Positions 1 through 9,686 of a stretch of 64,000 nt of DNA are shown one piece after another. The stretch spans positions 2,264,001 through 2,328,000 of the forward strand of contig NZ_AP021846.1 of NCBI RefSeq assembly GCF_009176705.1, written 5' to 3'. Source of the stretch: Pseudoalteromonas sp. A25. Its GTDB lineage: Bacteria; Pseudomonadota; Gammaproteobacteria; Enterobacterales; Alteromonadaceae. The notes beneath the pieces are model-generated. The model was not told the origin of the DNA, did no database searches, and saw nothing but the letters and a program-made list of their open reading frames with translations. Positions within the stretch are counted from its first letter, which is position 1, and each line of letters opens with the position of its first letter. Both the position numbers and the translations under genes were made by a program.

Positions 1-70
1 CTTTACCAATGCCACGACTGGCACCTGTTACTAAAACCACTTTACCTTCTAATGAAAATAGTTTACTCAT
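1..70 (-). CDS. fabG: 3-oxoacyl-ACP reductase FabG, N-terminal fragment
   Basis: Only the first 23 codons lie in the window; the gene continues past the left edge. The leftward ATG at 70 opens a short peptide containing VTGASRGIGK, the glycine-rich NADPH-binding motif (TGxxxGIG) of short-chain dehydrogenases. FabG reduces 3-oxoacyl-ACP in type II fatty-acid synthesis. It lies 19 bp downstream of fabD, the usual order in the plsX-fabD-fabG-acpP cluster. The call rests on this motif plus context. Confidence 0.85.
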   Translation of the reverse strand, partial: MSKLFSLEGKVVLVTGASRGIGK

Positions 71-89
71 CGTCCTAAGTCTTCTCTTA

Positions 90-1016
90 TTATTGTGCCG
101 TTGATATAGATGTAGTGTCATTCACTGCACTACAAGCAACTGATTTATCAATACGTTTTACCAACCCAGTGATCACTTTCCCTGGTCCAAACTCATAAGC
201 TTGCTCAATTCCCTGTTTAGCGATTAACTGTACCGTCTCTGTCCATCTCACAGGGCTGTATAATTGTCGAATTAAAGCATCTTTAATTTCTTGCTCTGAA
301 CCTGCTACTGCCACATCAACATTATTAATAACATCACATAATGGTGTATTGAAATCTAGCTTATTTAAATCCTCAGCAAGCTTATCTGCCGCAGGCTTCA
401 TCAAAGCGCAGTGTGACGGTACACTTACTGCTAATGGTAATGCACGCTTTGCACCAGCTGTTTTACAGGCTTCTGATGCACGTTCAACCGCCTCTTTATG
501 ACCAGCAATAACCACTTGACCTGGAGAGTTGTAGTTCACAGGAGAGACAATTTGATCTGCGGCAGAGTCCGCGCACGCCTTCTCAATAGCATCGTCTTCA
601 AGACCTATAATGGCGGCCATTGAACCGACACCCGCAGGGACTGCCTCTTGCATATATATTCCACGCTTTTCAACTAAGGTTACAGCATCAGCCAAAGACA
701 TGACCCCTGCACACACTAATGCTGAATATTCACCTAAGCTATGGCCTGCCATAATCACATCTTTTTCTTGGTTGTTTTGCAACCAGTGTCTATAGATAGC
801 AACACTTGAAGTCAATAATGCAGGCTGCGTGCGATGGGTTTGATTAAGCTCTTCTTCTGGTCCGGTCAAAACCAAAGCGGCAAGGTCATAACCAAGTGCC
901 GATGATGCCTCAGCAAAAGTTTGCTTAACAATATCTGATGATTCTAATAGTTCTGACAACATACCAACGGTTTGCGACCCTTGGCCAGGAAACAAAAGTG
1001 CTATTTTTTGTGACAT
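90..1016 (-). CDS. fabD: Malonyl-CoA:ACP transacylase FabD
   Basis: 308 aa, the normal length for FabD. The enzyme moves malonyl from CoA to acyl carrier protein, supplying extender units to cytoplasmic type II fatty-acid synthesis. The N-terminus has LFPGQGSQ; the nucleophile motif GHSLGEYSA places the catalytic Ser at residue 93, and SVPSHCALM holds the partner His near residue 200. The ATG at 1016 fits the family's N-terminus. It lies between plsX (54 bp away) and fabG (19 bp), all leftward, so it is probably co-transcribed from the rpmF side. fabH, often found between plsX and fabD, is absent here. Confidence 0.97.
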   Translation of the reverse strand: MSQKIALLFPGQGSQTVGMLSELLESSDIVKQTFAEASSALGYDLAALVLTGPEEELNQTHRTQPALLTSSVAIYRHWLQNNQEKDVIMAGHSLGEYSALVCAGVMSLADAVTLVEKRGIYMQEAVPAGVGSMAAIIGLEDDAIEKACADSAADQIVSPVNYNSPGQVVIAGHKEAVERASEACKTAGAKRALPLAVSVPSHCALMKPAADKLAEDLNKLDFNTPLCDVINNVDVAVAGSEQEIKDALIRQLYSPVRWTETVQLIAKQGIEQAYEFGPGKVITGLVKRIDKSVACSAVNDTTSISTAQ

Positions 1017-1069
1017 ATAGTGCTCTTCTAATAATAGTTACGCCACGTAAATTTTATGCAGCAAACAAC

Positions 1070-2122
1070 TTACTTGCTGATAGACGATGGCGGATGTTCT
1101 GATTTTGATGCAATCTGCTCAAATGTAGCTTGAATTTTCTCAGGAATACGACGTTCGACTTCTCTTGCAGCTTCCTCAATCGCAGCGAGAAATGCTTTAT
1201 TCGAAGCATTTCCATGGCTTTTCACAACAATACCCCGCAATCCTACCAAACTTGCGCCGTTATACTGGTCGGGGTTCACCCTTTTATACAGCTTTTTTAT
1301 TATTGGGCGTAGTGCAAACGCAAGTAAACGATAAAAAACGTGCTTTTTGAGGGCTTTTGTAAACTTGTGCATAATAAGTTTAGCAATGCCTTCACACGTT
1401 TTAAGTGCAACATTGCCCACAAATCCTTCGCACACGATAACATCAGCTTTTCCAGTAAACATATCGCTGCCCTCGCAATATCCCTGGTAATTAATATGCT
1501 CTGATGCCTTCATCAATAATGCTGCTTGCTTAATGCCTTCATGCCCTTTTATGTCTTCAGAGCCAATATTCAGTAAGCACACTTTTGGCTCGCTAATACC
1601 CAACGCTTGTCCTGCAACGATAGAGCCCATGATCCCAAACTCAAATAGTGTTTGTGCGTCACAGTGCACGTTTGCACCCAAATCAAGTAAATAAACGGGC
1701 TGCTTTTTCTCGGTGGGAACTGACGATATCAAAGCTGGTCGTTTTATACCCGGCAACATTTTTAATACATAATGTGCCATAAAGAATAGCGCGCCTGTAT
1801 TGCCGGAGCTAACACAAGCTTGGGCTTCGCCTGATTTCACCAAATCCAATGCAACGCGCATAGAAGATGCTTTTTTGTTTCTTAATGCCAGCGCAGGCTC
1901 ACAGCTGTTGGTAACAACTTCTGGACAATGTTTGATGACTAACCGGGGATGGTTAAGAGAATCGAGTTTACTTAGACCTTCGTTGATAACTGCTTCGTTA
2001 CCACAAAGAAGTAGCATTATATTGGGGTGCTTGTTTACAGCGGCGACCGCTGCGGGGATAGATGAACGGGGGCCGTAATCGCCCCCCATCATATCTAACG
2101 CTATGGTTAGATGAGTCAGCAT
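1070..2122 (-). CDS. plsX: Phosphate acyltransferase PlsX
   Basis: 350 aa. PlsX converts acyl-ACP to acyl-phosphate, which feeds PlsY in the first step of phosphatidic-acid synthesis at the membrane. The N-terminal [10 protein letters not shown], the SSGNTGA segment and the C-terminal [11 protein letters not shown] are typical of the family, and the length agrees. The start is the ATG at 2122, 11 bp after the rpmF stop, so the ribosomal gene and plsX are likely in one transcript. fabD follows 53 bp downstream. Confidence 0.97.
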   Translation of the reverse strand: MLTHLTIALDMMGGDYGPRSSIPAAVAAVNKHPNIMLLLCGNEAVINEGLSKLDSLNHPRLVIKHCPEVVTNSCEPALALRNKKASSMRVALDLVKSGEAQACVSSGNTGALFFMAHYVLKMLPGIKRPALISSVPTEKKQPVYLLDLGANVHCDAQTLFEFGIMGSIVAGQALGISEPKVCLLNIGSEDIKGHEGIKQAALLMKASEHINYQGYCEGSDMFTGKADVIVCEGFVGNVALKTCEGIAKLIMHKFTKALKKHVFYRLLAFALRPIIKKLYKRVNPDQYNGASLVGLRGIVVKSHGNASNKAFLAAIEEAAREVERRIPEKIQATFEQIASKSEHPPSSISK

Positions 2123-2133
2123 AAAGCAATCTC

Positions 2134-2304
2134 TTAGTTAGAAATTACTTTAACGCCTTTGTAGTAACCATCTGCAGTCACGTGGTGACGACGGTGAGTC
2201 TCACCTGAAACTTGATCTACAGTTAAAGCTGGTCCACTGATTGCATCGTGTGAACGACGCATGCCACGACGTGCGCGAGACTTTTTGCTTTTTTGTACTG
2301 CCAT
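2134..2304 (-). CDS. rpmF: 50S ribosomal protein bL32
   Basis: 56 aa, read directly from the sequence. It starts [20 protein letters not shown] and ends in [11 protein letters not shown], a complete bL32. It is a structural protein of the large ribosomal subunit. An AGGAGAAGG-like Shine-Dalgarno precedes the ATG at 2304. It sits between yceD (10 bp upstream) and plsX (11 bp downstream), the conserved yceD-rpmF-plsX order that links ribosome and lipid synthesis in proteobacteria. Confidence 0.98.
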   Translation of the reverse strand: MAVQKSKKSRARRGMRRSHDAISGPALTVDQVSGETHRRHHVTADGYYKGVKVISN

Positions 2305-2314
2305 TAGCCTTCTC

Positions 2315-2839
2315 CTAAGAATCTTTCTTAAGTTGTTTTAAAATTTCAAATGGATTTGGTTTGTTCTCTTGCGACTCTATCTCTCCAAAGCTGGCAGGCT
2401 TTTCAGAGTAAGTGCATGATGCTTCGTCGTGCATAGGAACTATAGGAATTGCCAAAATCATTTCGTCTTCTATAAGTTGACGAAGGTTGATTTCACCTTC
2501 TTCATTAAGCTCTACCACATCGTAGCAATCGGGAAGATCATCTGACTCTGAACCTAATCCAACTGGAGAATAAGCAAAGTCTTGTACCAAATCCAACCCT
2601 AATTCATCATTACATCGCTGACAAATAACAGTAAGGTGCGCGCGAATGGTTCCGCTAACAACAACTAACCCTTGCTCATCATTTTTGCAATGAATGTTTA
2701 CCGCTATTTCACCTGTTTGATCTTGTACAACTTGCTCTAAACGAGATAGTTCTTCAAGCTGTACAACTCCGTCATAAGTTAGACGACGTTGCGCGGCTCT
2801 ACAAGGATCAAGGGTGATGGGAATTTTCACCTTTTGCAT
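2315..2839 (-). CDS. yceD: YceD/DUF177 family protein, 23S rRNA accumulation protein
   Basis: 174 aa from the ATG at 2839, close to the usual length of about 173. It begins [20 protein letters not shown] and ends [13 protein letters not shown], both hallmarks of YceD; CQRC lies mid-protein. The family is associated with rpmF and is needed for normal 23S rRNA levels, but its exact biochemistry is unclear. The frame stays open upstream to a GTG at 2932, which would add 31 residues; that extension is not part of the family core, and neither start has an obvious Shine-Dalgarno. Divergent from yceF. Confidence 0.9.
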   Translation of the reverse strand: MQKVKIPITLDPCRAAQRRLTYDGVVQLEELSRLEQVVQDQTGEIAVNIHCKNDEQGLVVVSGTIRAHLTVICQRCNDELGLDLVQDFAYSPVGLGSESDDLPDCYDVVELNEEGEINLRQLIEDEMILAIPIVPMHDEASCTYSEKPASFGEIESQENKPNPFEILKQLKKDS

Positions 2840-2958
2840 AGGGGCTGCATCATATAGATAGTTAGTGCCTGAGTCAAAATAAAAATCAAACTTTCCTTTG
2901 TTTTTCGCGTTATTGCGACCTATCCTAGCCACACATTTAAATTGACTTGCGAGTATTT

Positions 2959-3558
2959 ATGGAAATACCTCTTATTCTAGCCTCAAGTTCACCATACAGG
3001 CAGTCTATTTTAAAAAAATTTAACTTACCTTTTGAAAGTTTTTCGCCTGATATTGACGAAAGCCCATTAGCAAATGAAAGCGCTGAACAGTTAGTGATCA
3101 GATTAAGTGAGTCTAAGGCACGCAGTGCCGCACAATTCTATTCAAAGGGATTAGTAATAGGCTCTGATCAAGTTGCTGTGCACAACAATCAAATACTCGG
3201 GAAACCTCATAATAAAGAAAATGCGATTGCACAATTAAGCCGTTTTAGTGCAACAAAAGTAACATTTTTAACTGGCCTGTGTGTTTACGATATAGAAAGA
3301 GGAATAAGTAAAACAATTGTTGAGCCATTTTATGTGTATTTCAACACATTATCTCCATTACAAATAGAGGCTTATTGCGATGCCGAACAACCCTATCAAT
3401 GTGCTGGCAGTTTCAAAAGTGAGGGGTTAGGTATTTGCTTATTTGAGAAACTCGAAGGAGACGACCCTAATAGTTTAATCGGTCTCCCTCTGATCAAGCT
3501 AAATCAATTACTCGCAGAGCATGGGTTCGATGTGTTGGCGCGGCAAAACCGAAGCTAG
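2959..3558 (+). CDS. yceF: Maf-like nucleotide pyrophosphatase YceF (m7GTP type)
   Basis: 199 aa. Maf proteins hydrolyse non-canonical nucleoside triphosphates to monophosphates; the YceF branch prefers 7-methyl-GTP. ILASSSPYR at the N-terminus, SES-KAR, the GSDQVA motif with the catalytic Asp, and CAGSFKSEG-G identify the family. The ATG at 2959 is preferred over the in-frame TTG at 2947 because it places the LILASSS strand as in known members. The 3' end overlaps the convergent HAD gene by 51 bp, so the last 17 codons are read on both strands. Confidence 0.94.
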   Translation: MEIPLILASSSPYRQSILKKFNLPFESFSPDIDESPLANESAEQLVIRLSESKARSAAQFYSKGLVIGSDQVAVHNNQILGKPHNKENAIAQLSRFSATKVTFLTGLCVYDIERGISKTIVEPFYVYFNTLSPLQIEAYCDAEQPYQCAGSFKSEGLGICLFEKLEGDDPNSLIGLPLIKLNQLLAEHGFDVLARQNRS

Positions 3559-4179
3559 CTGTTCGTAATTGGCGCAAACAGCTTTTGCATGAGTTTGTGA
3601 CAGAGCGGCTTCGCTCGCCGCTCCACAACTCATGGCTATTGCATCTATACCTGCATTTTCAGCTAACTTCATATCCAATAAGGAGTCACCAATCATTACT
3701 GCATCTTTTGCTGATACATTTAATTGTTGTAATAACTGATAAATCATATCTGGATTTGGTTTTGACTTTGCTTCGTCTGCGGTACGTGTAGCCACAAAGT
3801 AGTTTCTCAGCCCCGTTAATTCAAACATCCGCTCCAAACCTGCTCGCCCCTTACCTGTCGCAACCGCCAACAAAATACCTTGGCTGTGCAAAGACTGTAT
3901 GTATTGTTCAGCACCTTCAAATAACGGCGTTGGTGTATTATCAACGTGTTTATATTGATATTGGTACGCTTCAACGAGCGCAGGCCAATGCGCACGCTCA
4001 TTTGGAAATAACGTAGCTACAGCCTTATCTAATGACAAACCAATAATTGCAGCAGCTTGTGGAGCACTTGGCACTGCTACACCCACATTTTCAGCCGCAA
4101 GTTTAAGCGTATTAACTATTTTTGGCACTGAATCCATCACAGTGCCATCCCAATCAAATATAACGAGCTTATAACGCAT
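3508..4179 (-). CDS. HAD-family hydrolase, subfamily IA (Gph-like phosphatase)
   Basis: 223 aa. The nucleophile motif FDWDGTVMDS near the N-terminus, the ATGKGR motif, and MIGDSLLDMKLAENAG carrying the acidic motif IV define a phosphoglycolate-phosphatase-like HAD enzyme; the substrate cannot be read from sequence. It lies 9 bp downstream of rluC on the same strand, so the two are probably one transcript. An HAD gene next to rluC is a common arrangement in Alteromonadales. Its C-terminal coding end overlaps yceF by 51 bp on the opposite strand. Confidence 0.92.
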   Translation of the reverse strand: MRYKLVIFDWDGTVMDSVPKIVNTLKLAAENVGVAVPSAPQAAAIIGLSLDKAVATLFPNERAHWPALVEAYQYQYKHVDNTPTPLFEGAEQYIQSLHSQGILLAVATGKGRAGLERMFELTGLRNYFVATRTADEAKSKPNPDMIYQLLQQLNVSAKDAVMIGDSLLDMKLAENAGIDAIAMSCGAASEAALSQTHAKAVCANYEQLASVLPRQHIEPMLCE

Positions 4180-4188
4180 ACATCTTTC

Positions 4189-5142
4189 CTATTCTTCCCT
4201 TAACGTTTTTAAGCAATTTTTCAGCGCTTTATCCAACGGTGCTTCTACATACATGGTTGTTTCATTTTTAGGATGGAAAAAGCGTAAATCATGTGCATGC
4301 AAGAACAAACGACTCAACCCACGACTACGCATTTTTGCGTCAAACACTTGATCGCCATACTTATCATCGCAAGCTATCGGATGACCTTTACATTGAGTAT
4401 GAACACGAATTTGATGCGTTCGCCCAGTCACCGGCGACGCTTGTACCAATGTACAATCAGAAAAACGCTCTAATACTCTAAAACGAGTATGCGATGGCTT
4501 GCCCTGCTCTTCATCGACACGCACAACTCGCTCACCTGATTGCAGCGTATTCTTTCTCAATGGTTCCGTCACATTCTTAACTTTTGCCGCCCACTCACCA
4601 CTAACGAGTGCCCAGTAGTTTTTTTCCATCGTTTTTTCACGTAGCTGCTCATGAAGTCCCTTAAGAATCGAGCGTCGCTTTGAGATAAGCAAACAACCTG
4701 AGGTATCTCTATCAAGACGATGGACAAGTTCTAAGCTTTTTTCATCCGGTCTTAAGACTCTTAGTGCTTCAATCAACCCATAACTTAAACCACTTCCTCC
4801 GTGCACCGCCATACCTGAAGGCTTATTTATAACTATCAGGTACTTATCTTCAAATATAATGGCGTCTTCTAAGGCTGAAATCTTATCAAGGTTACGAGGA
4901 ACAAACTCTTCTCGTTCCGCAACTTTAATTGGAGGTATGCGCACAAGATCATCTTGCTGTAGCCGATAGACTGGTTTTACACGCTTCTTATTTACGCGAA
5001 CTTCACCCTTGCGCAAAATCTTATACACCGCACTCTTTGGTACGCCTTTTAAATGGGTTACCAAAAAGTTATCTATACGTTGACCTTCTTGGTCTTCGGT
5101 AATAGTAACAAAGCTAACTTTTAAACCGGACTTTTCTGACAT
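4189..5142 (-). CDS. rluC: 23S rRNA pseudouridine synthase RluC
   Basis: 317 aa. RluC isomerises U955, U2504 and U2580 of 23S rRNA to pseudouridine. An N-terminal S4 RNA-binding domain (residues about 17-65, GQRIDNFLV..VPKSAVYKILRKGEV) is followed by a RluA-type catalytic domain with HRLDRDTSG, whose first Asp is the nucleophile. GRTHQIRVH is also present. It is transcribed away from rne, with a 5' gap of about 500 bp between the two starts, as in E. coli. Confidence 0.96.
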   Translation of the reverse strand: MSEKSGLKVSFVTITEDQEGQRIDNFLVTHLKGVPKSAVYKILRKGEVRVNKKRVKPVYRLQQDDLVRIPPIKVAEREEFVPRNLDKISALEDAIIFEDKYLIVINKPSGMAVHGGSGLSYGLIEALRVLRPDEKSLELVHRLDRDTSGCLLISKRRSILKGLHEQLREKTMEKNYWALVSGEWAAKVKNVTEPLRKNTLQSGERVVRVDEEQGKPSHTRFRVLERFSDCTLVQASPVTGRTHQIRVHTQCKGHPIACDDKYGDQVFDAKMRSRGLSRLFLHAHDLRFFHPKNETTMYVEAPLDKALKNCLKTLREE

Positions 5143-5179
5143 TGCCTAATCACTGATTTGAGTAATAATTTAGTTGCTA

Positions 5180-5401
5180 TCACGAGGGTATTAATGGGAT
5201 AATCGGCTCGCGATTTTGCGAAACCGCTTTTTTATCGCAAAATACTAATCGTGAAGCACATCTGGGTGTCAGATCATACAGATTGAAGCTTGGATTTCCA
5301 AAGCTTTTGTCACACTCATATAAACACGTGCATTTAACCCCTTGTGATGAGCGTAATAGATCACAAGTAGCGTTAAGCGCGATTAAACCAAAAAAAAGCA
5401 A
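5180..5401 (-). CDS. Possible small secreted Cys-rich protein (uncertain)
   Basis: A 73-aa frame opening with TTG at 5401 and lying between rluC and rne. The N-terminus (MLFFGLIALNATCDLL) looks like a short signal sequence, and the remainder has six Cys residues in a CTCLYEC..C..C spacing. No family is recognised. Against it: a non-ATG start, no clear Shine-Dalgarno, and it occupies the rluC/rne spacer where rne leader RNA is expected on the other strand. It could be chance. Confidence 0.3.
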   Translation of the reverse strand: MLFFGLIALNATCDLLRSSQGVKCTCLYECDKSFGNPSFNLYDLTPRCASRLVFCDKKAVSQNREPIIPLIPS

Positions 5402-5656
5402 GAAATAAAGATATTTGTCTGATAGTTAACAGTATTGAGCTATTTAGCCCGTGCGAAAAACCAAATGCAAAATGCATTGCCCAACGTGTATTGTGAAAGC
5501 AGAATAAGCGCCACTTACACTGGTTGTTGAGGCAAGGTTAATGTGAATTGTTCCCGCTTTCTCCAGTCGTGAGACTGTATCTAAACCAATGGAACACTAA
5601 ATCTGCTCGTACTAGAGACAGTCAGACTCGACTAAATTTGAAAGTAGAGTAACAAT
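5402..5656 (+). promoter_or_regulatory. rne upstream/leader region
   Basis: About 250 bp between the possible small gene and the rne ATG at 5657. In enterobacteria the long rne 5' UTR is a cis-acting sensor through which RNase E shortens the life of its own mRNA. The length and position here suit that role. I could not identify the individual stem-loops, so the assignment is by position only. Confidence 0.4.
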
Positions 5657-8600
5657 ATGAAACGAATGCTGATCAATGCGACGCAGCAAGAAGAAATGCG
5701 CGTAGCACTGGTTGACGGCCAAAGATTATACGATCTAGATATCGAAAGTCCTGGTCACGAACAGAAAAAAGCCAATATATACAAGGGTAAAATTACCCGT
5801 ATCGAACCATCACTTGAAGCCGCATTTGTAGATTATGGTGCTGAGCGCCACGGTTTCCTTCCTCTTAAAGAAATTGCTAAAACATACTTCCCAAGTGGTT
5901 ATACCTTTAACGGCCGTCCTAATATCAAAGACGTGATCAAAGAAGGTCAAGAAGTTATCGTGCAAGTTGATAAAGAAGAGCGCGGTCAAAAAGGCGCTGC
6001 ACTTACCACCTTTATCAGTGTTGCCGGTAGCTACTTGGTACTAATGCCAAACAACCCAAGAGCAGGTGGTATATCTCGCCGAATCGAAGGTGATGAGCGC
6101 ATTGAGCTAAAAGAGGCGCTTAGTCGTTTAGACCTACCTAAAGGCATGGGACTGATTGTACGCACTGCAGGTGTGGGCAAATCGTATGAAGAACTTGAAT
6201 ATGACCTAAAAGCCTTATTAGTGCATTGGCAAGCAATTCAAGAAGCCGCAGACAGTGGCAAAGCGCCATTTTTAATTCACCAGGAAAGTAATGTTATTTT
6301 CCGTGCTATTCGCGATTATTTGCGTCGTGATATCGGTGAGATATTAATTGATAAGTCTCGTGTGTTCGAAGAAGCCAAAGCGCATATTGAACGCTTTAGA
6401 CCTGACTTTATGAGTCGCGTAAAGCTTTATCAAAACGACGTTCCGCTGTTTACTCATTATCAAATTGAAAGCCAAATTGAGTCTGCATTCCAACGTGAAG
6501 TTCGCTTGCCATCTGGTGGCTCTATTGTTATTGACCCTACCGAAGCATTAACGTCTATCGATATCAACTCTTCTAAAGCAACTAAGGGTGGTGATATTGA
6601 AGAAACGGCATTAAACACTAACTTAGAAGCAGCAGATGAAATTGCTAGACAACTACGTTTGCGCGACTTAGGTGGTTTGATTGTTATTGATTTCATCGAT
6701 ATGACACCACCTCGCCACCAGCGTGAGGTTGAAAACCGTTTAAAAGACGCAGTACGCCCTGATAGAGCACGTGTGCAAATTGGTAAAATTTCACGCTTTG
6801 GTTTATTGGAGATGTCTCGCCAACGCTTACGCCCAAGCCTAGGTGAAGCAAGTCAGCACTCGTGCCCGCGTTGTAGCGGCCAAGGCACGATCCGATCAAA
6901 CGAATCTATCGCGTTGTCTATCCTGCGTTTAATCGAAGAAGAAGCAATCAAGGATAACACAGCACAAGTTAACGCACAGGTTCCTGTTACCGTTGGTGCT
7001 TACTTGTTAAATGAAAAGCGTAAATCGGTTCATAGAATTGAAAAGCGTCATAATTGTGATGTGGTTATTATTCCTAACCAACATATGGAAACACCACATT
7101 ACGAAGTGCTGCGATTACGCAAAGATGAAACGTCGCAAGCGGCAAGCTATGAGCAAATGACAGTACCAGAGCCTGAAGTGCTTGAAGTTTCAAGAGCGCC
7201 AGCAGCTGTAAAGGAAGAGCCAGTGTTAAAAGGTGTCGTAATGCCTACAACACCTGCGCCCACTCCCAGCCCAGTTTCGCAAAAGCAAGCTGAGCCTGAA
7301 ACAAGTAAGAACGAACCAAGCCTGTTAACCCGCATTGGTAACTGGTTAAAAGCTTTGTTTAGCTCTGACAGCGAAGACAAAAAAGATGTTGAGCAAAATC
7401 ACAAGCAGCAGGAACATAAACCTCGTAGAAATAACGACAACAGACGTAAAAACCAAAATCGTCGTCGTAATACGCCCAAGAAGCGCGATGAACAGTCACA
7501 AACAACGGCTCAAGAGCCAGAAGCTCGTGGCAATGATAGTCGAAATAATGACAATCGTGATAAAACTGAGGGAAGAAATAAGCGCCGTCGTCAAAATCAA
7601 CGTAAGCGCAGCGATGTAAATAAGCCTGATCCTGAAACAGCTAAAGACGAGTCGCTAAATACCGACGTAGAGAGTAAAGAGGTTAAAGTAAAACCTCGCC
7701 GTCAGCGTCGTAATTTACGCAAAAAAGTGCGCATCAATGAGCAAGCTGAAGTACGCGAAGACGTAATTACAAACGAGCAAGATAATGCATCGGTTAAAGA
7801 ACAATCTGAAAAAGCTCAAGAGCCGGCTCAGACAGTTTCTGAAGCGAGTAAAGACATTAAGCCAGCTGACGCAAAACAAGATGAAAGCCAAGTCTCAGAC
7901 GCAGTAGCCGCTGACATCAAAGCCACACCAGCGAAGTCACAAGACAAAGAGCCTGACGCATCAGAAGAAGCGTCTAAAGGTGAAGACGATGCACCAAAAA
8001 CTCGCTCTCGCCGCTCGCCTCGACATTTACGTGCTGCTGGGCAACGCCGTCGTAAACCAGAAGGTGAAAAAGATGCAGAGCCTGCATTTATCCCTGTTGC
8101 AGATCAAGCTGCTGCAGAGTATGAAGCGCAGCTAAAAGCACAAAGCTCAAGCAAAGAAGAAGTGGCAGAAGTTAAATCTGAAGCAACACCTGACACTGTA
8201 GAAGCTGACGCTAAGACCCCTGCTGAAAGTGTTGCTGAAGCTCAAACAGATACTCAGCCAGAAACTTCTGCAGAGCCTGTTGAAGCGAAAACTGACGCTC
8301 AGCCGGAAACATCGGTAGAACCTATTGAAGCGCAAACTGATGCTCAGCCAGAAACATCGGCAGAGCCTGTTGAAGCGCAAACTGATGCTCAGCCAGAAAC
8401 ATCGGCAGAGCCTGTTGAAACGCAAACTGACGCTCAGCCAGAAACATCGGCAGAACCTATTGAAGCTAAAACTGACGCTCAGCCAGAAACTCCTGCAGAG
8501 CCTGTTGAAGCTAAAGCTGACGCTCAGCCAGACACACCAGCAGAGCCTGTTGAAGCGCAAACCGACGTTCAAGATGATACAGCTGATAATGAGCTGGCAG

Positions 8601-8983
8601 ATGCACAGCCTGACACAGTTGAAGCAAATGCGGAAACCTATGCTGAAGCAATAGTTGAAGATTCTGCGCAAGTACTGGTCGAGTCTCAGCCAACGATGGA
8701 ACCTAAGGCTTCATCAAGCAAGACTGCGACTGCGATAAATGGCACGCAAGATAAGTCAAGAGTGCGTTATACCAATAATGCAAGCTCACCAATGACCAAG
8801 GCTAGCAGTGTTGATGAGCAGGTTGACATGATCACGCCATCAGCTATGCCACATGAAGCAAGAGAAGTGGTAGCAAACTCAGGTTTGTCGGCAGGTTCAA
8901 AAGCGCCTGTTGGTCATGCTAGTGCAGCTATGACCTCAACAATGGTAACTGACTCTCGTGAGTCTGCGCACCACGCAGAGTAA
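5657..8983 (+). CDS. rne: Ribonuclease E
   Basis: 1108 aa, slightly longer than the E. coli enzyme. RNase E starts mRNA decay and processes rRNA and tRNA, and scaffolds the degradosome at the inner membrane. The catalytic half has an S1 domain (about residues 35-125), the DNase I-like domain with acidic residues at about Asp302 (SIDINSS) and Asp345 (VIDFIDM), and the zinc-link CPRCSGQG (Cys403, Cys406). An amphipathic stretch ([14 protein letters not shown], near 555) probably tethers it to the membrane. Arg-rich RNA-binding segments follow, then acidic repeats (about 861-973), and a C-terminus with SSPMTKASS and HASAAMTS, resembling gammaproteobacterial PNPase-binding tails. Confidence 0.97.
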   Translation: MKRMLINATQQEEMRVALVDGQRLYDLDIESPGHEQKKANIYKGKITRIEPSLEAAFVDYGAERHGFLPLKEIAKTYFPSGYTFNGRPNIKDVIKEGQEVIVQVDKEERGQKGAALTTFISVAGSYLVLMPNNPRAGGISRRIEGDERIELKEALSRLDLPKGMGLIVRTAGVGKSYEELEYDLKALLVHWQAIQEAADSGKAPFLIHQESNVIFRAIRDYLRRDIGEILIDKSRVFEEAKAHIERFRPDFMSRVKLYQNDVPLFTHYQIESQIESAFQREVRLPSGGSIVIDPTEALTSIDINSSKATKGGDIEETALNTNLEAADEIARQLRLRDLGGLIVIDFIDMTPPRHQREVENRLKDAVRPDRARVQIGKISRFGLLEMSRQRLRPSLGEASQHSCPRCSGQGTIRSNESIALSILRLIEEEAIKDNTAQVNAQVPVTVGAYLLNEKRKSVHRIEKRHNCDVVIIPNQHMETPHYEVLRLRKDETSQAASYEQMTVPEPEVLEVSRAPAAVKEEPVLKGVVMPTTPAPTPSPVSQKQAEPETSKNEPSLLTRIGNWLKALFSSDSEDKKDVEQNHKQQEHKPRRNNDNRRKNQNRRRNTPKKRDEQSQTTAQEPEARGNDSRNNDNRDKTEGRNKRRRQNQRKRSDVNKPDPETAKDESLNTDVESKEVKVKPRRQRRNLRKKVRINEQAEVREDVITNEQDNASVKEQSEKAQEPAQTVSEASKDIKPADAKQDESQVSDAVAADIKATPAKSQDKEPDASEEASKGEDDAPKTRSRRSPRHLRAAGQRRRKPEGEKDAEPAFIPVADQAAAEYEAQLKAQSSSKEEVAEVKSEATPDTVEADAKTPAESVAEAQTDTQPETSAEPVEAKTDAQPETSVEPIEAQTDAQPETSAEPVEAQTDAQPETSAEPVETQTDAQPETSAEPIEAKTDAQPETPAEPVEAKADAQPDTPAEPVEAQTDVQDDTADNELADAQPDTVEANAETYAEAIVEDSAQVLVESQPTMEPKASSSKTATAINGTQDKSRVRYTNNASSPMTKASSVDEQVDMITPSAMPHEAREVVANSGLSAGSKAPVGHASAAMTSTMVTDSRESAHHAE
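8240..8575 (+). repeat. 45-bp tandem repeats in rne (15-aa units)
   Basis: About seven head-to-tail copies of a 15-residue unit of the form [15 protein letters not shown] lie within the C-terminal scaffold of RNase E. Copies differ by a few substitutions (Val/Ile, Gln/Lys, Ser/Pro), and several neighbouring copies are almost identical in DNA. The units are acidic and proline-rich and should be disordered. Their number is likely to vary between strains. Confidence 0.85.
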
Positions 8984-8998
8984 GCTATGCTAAGAGAA

Positions 8999-9022
8999 AA
9001 GGCCGCAATTGCGGCCTTTTTT
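8999..9022 (+). terminator. rne intrinsic terminator
   Basis: Perfect stem GGCCGCAATTGCGGCC at 9001-9016 followed by TTTTTT, 17 bp after the rne stop. A classic rho-independent terminator. Confidence 0.92.
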
Positions 9023-9505
9023 GTCTTTATAAATCGATATAACCTTTGCCAAACAACTAGATTGCGCAATTCATTGCAAAGTAATGAAAGCTTATCCGTA
9101 ACTCGATAATCATTTCAATACCAGGCAGTTCTAACTAGAAACTCTTTACACTACTATTATGGTATTTACTTCAGCAACTTTCTTGGAGAGCCATTCAATG
9201 TGGTTCGTTATCACTACTCATATCTGATTAACCAGACTCGCCCTTTTGTAATCACAACACAATTGAACCTAACAGCATATTTTTCATTGCTGTTAAGCTA
9301 AGTAGCACCTATTGGATTAGATTAATAAAAGAGCGCTTTTTAGGCTGGTTTTCGAACACTAGGTTATCAACGAAGTCAATACGCAAGTTTCTTTGCTATT
9401 TACTTGGAGGGTTAACTCAATTGGTACACAAAAGCTATTAAGTTCATCAAAGGCGGATAGTTGATTAAAGACAAGAGGATACTTTTCATGATCAGGGCAG
9501 AAATT

Positions 9506-9536
9506 AAAGGCACAGAACAACATTTCTGTGCCTTTT
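9506..9536. terminator. Perfect 12-bp hairpin, terminator-like
   Basis: Arms 9506-9517 and 9524-9535 (AAAGGCACAGAA/TTCTGTGCCTTT) with a 6-nt loop, flanked by short A and T runs so it could work in both directions. It lies about 150 bp beyond the stop of the leftward TonB receptor gene and most likely ends that transcript; a rightward unannotated RNA is the alternative. Confidence 0.65.
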
Positions 9537-9686
9537 CATAGTGATTGCATTGTTCAAACTAGTGGAAAAAGTAACAATTTAATACAACAAGTGAGGTTTA
9601 GAACCTCTCACATGCCATAGCCCTTCTAATTACTCATTCCGCTGAATTGTGCATATATGTAGTGCAATCGATAAAAACAGTCATTC

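Larger units (their letters stand above)
8984..9686. other. Intergenic region between rne and TonB receptor gene
   Basis: About 700 bp without a credible gene. It holds the rne terminator at the left and a perfect 12-bp hairpin at 9506-9535. No tRNA, long ORF or repeat family was seen. A small RNA ending at the 9506 hairpin is possible but unsupported. Confidence 0.6.

Noticed and set aside
8147..8671. Long leftward frame opposite the rne repeat region (Cys/Phe/Arg-rich)
   Set aside because: It is the antisense image of the rne repeats; its repeated low-complexity protein mirrors them and there is no ribosome-binding site or family.
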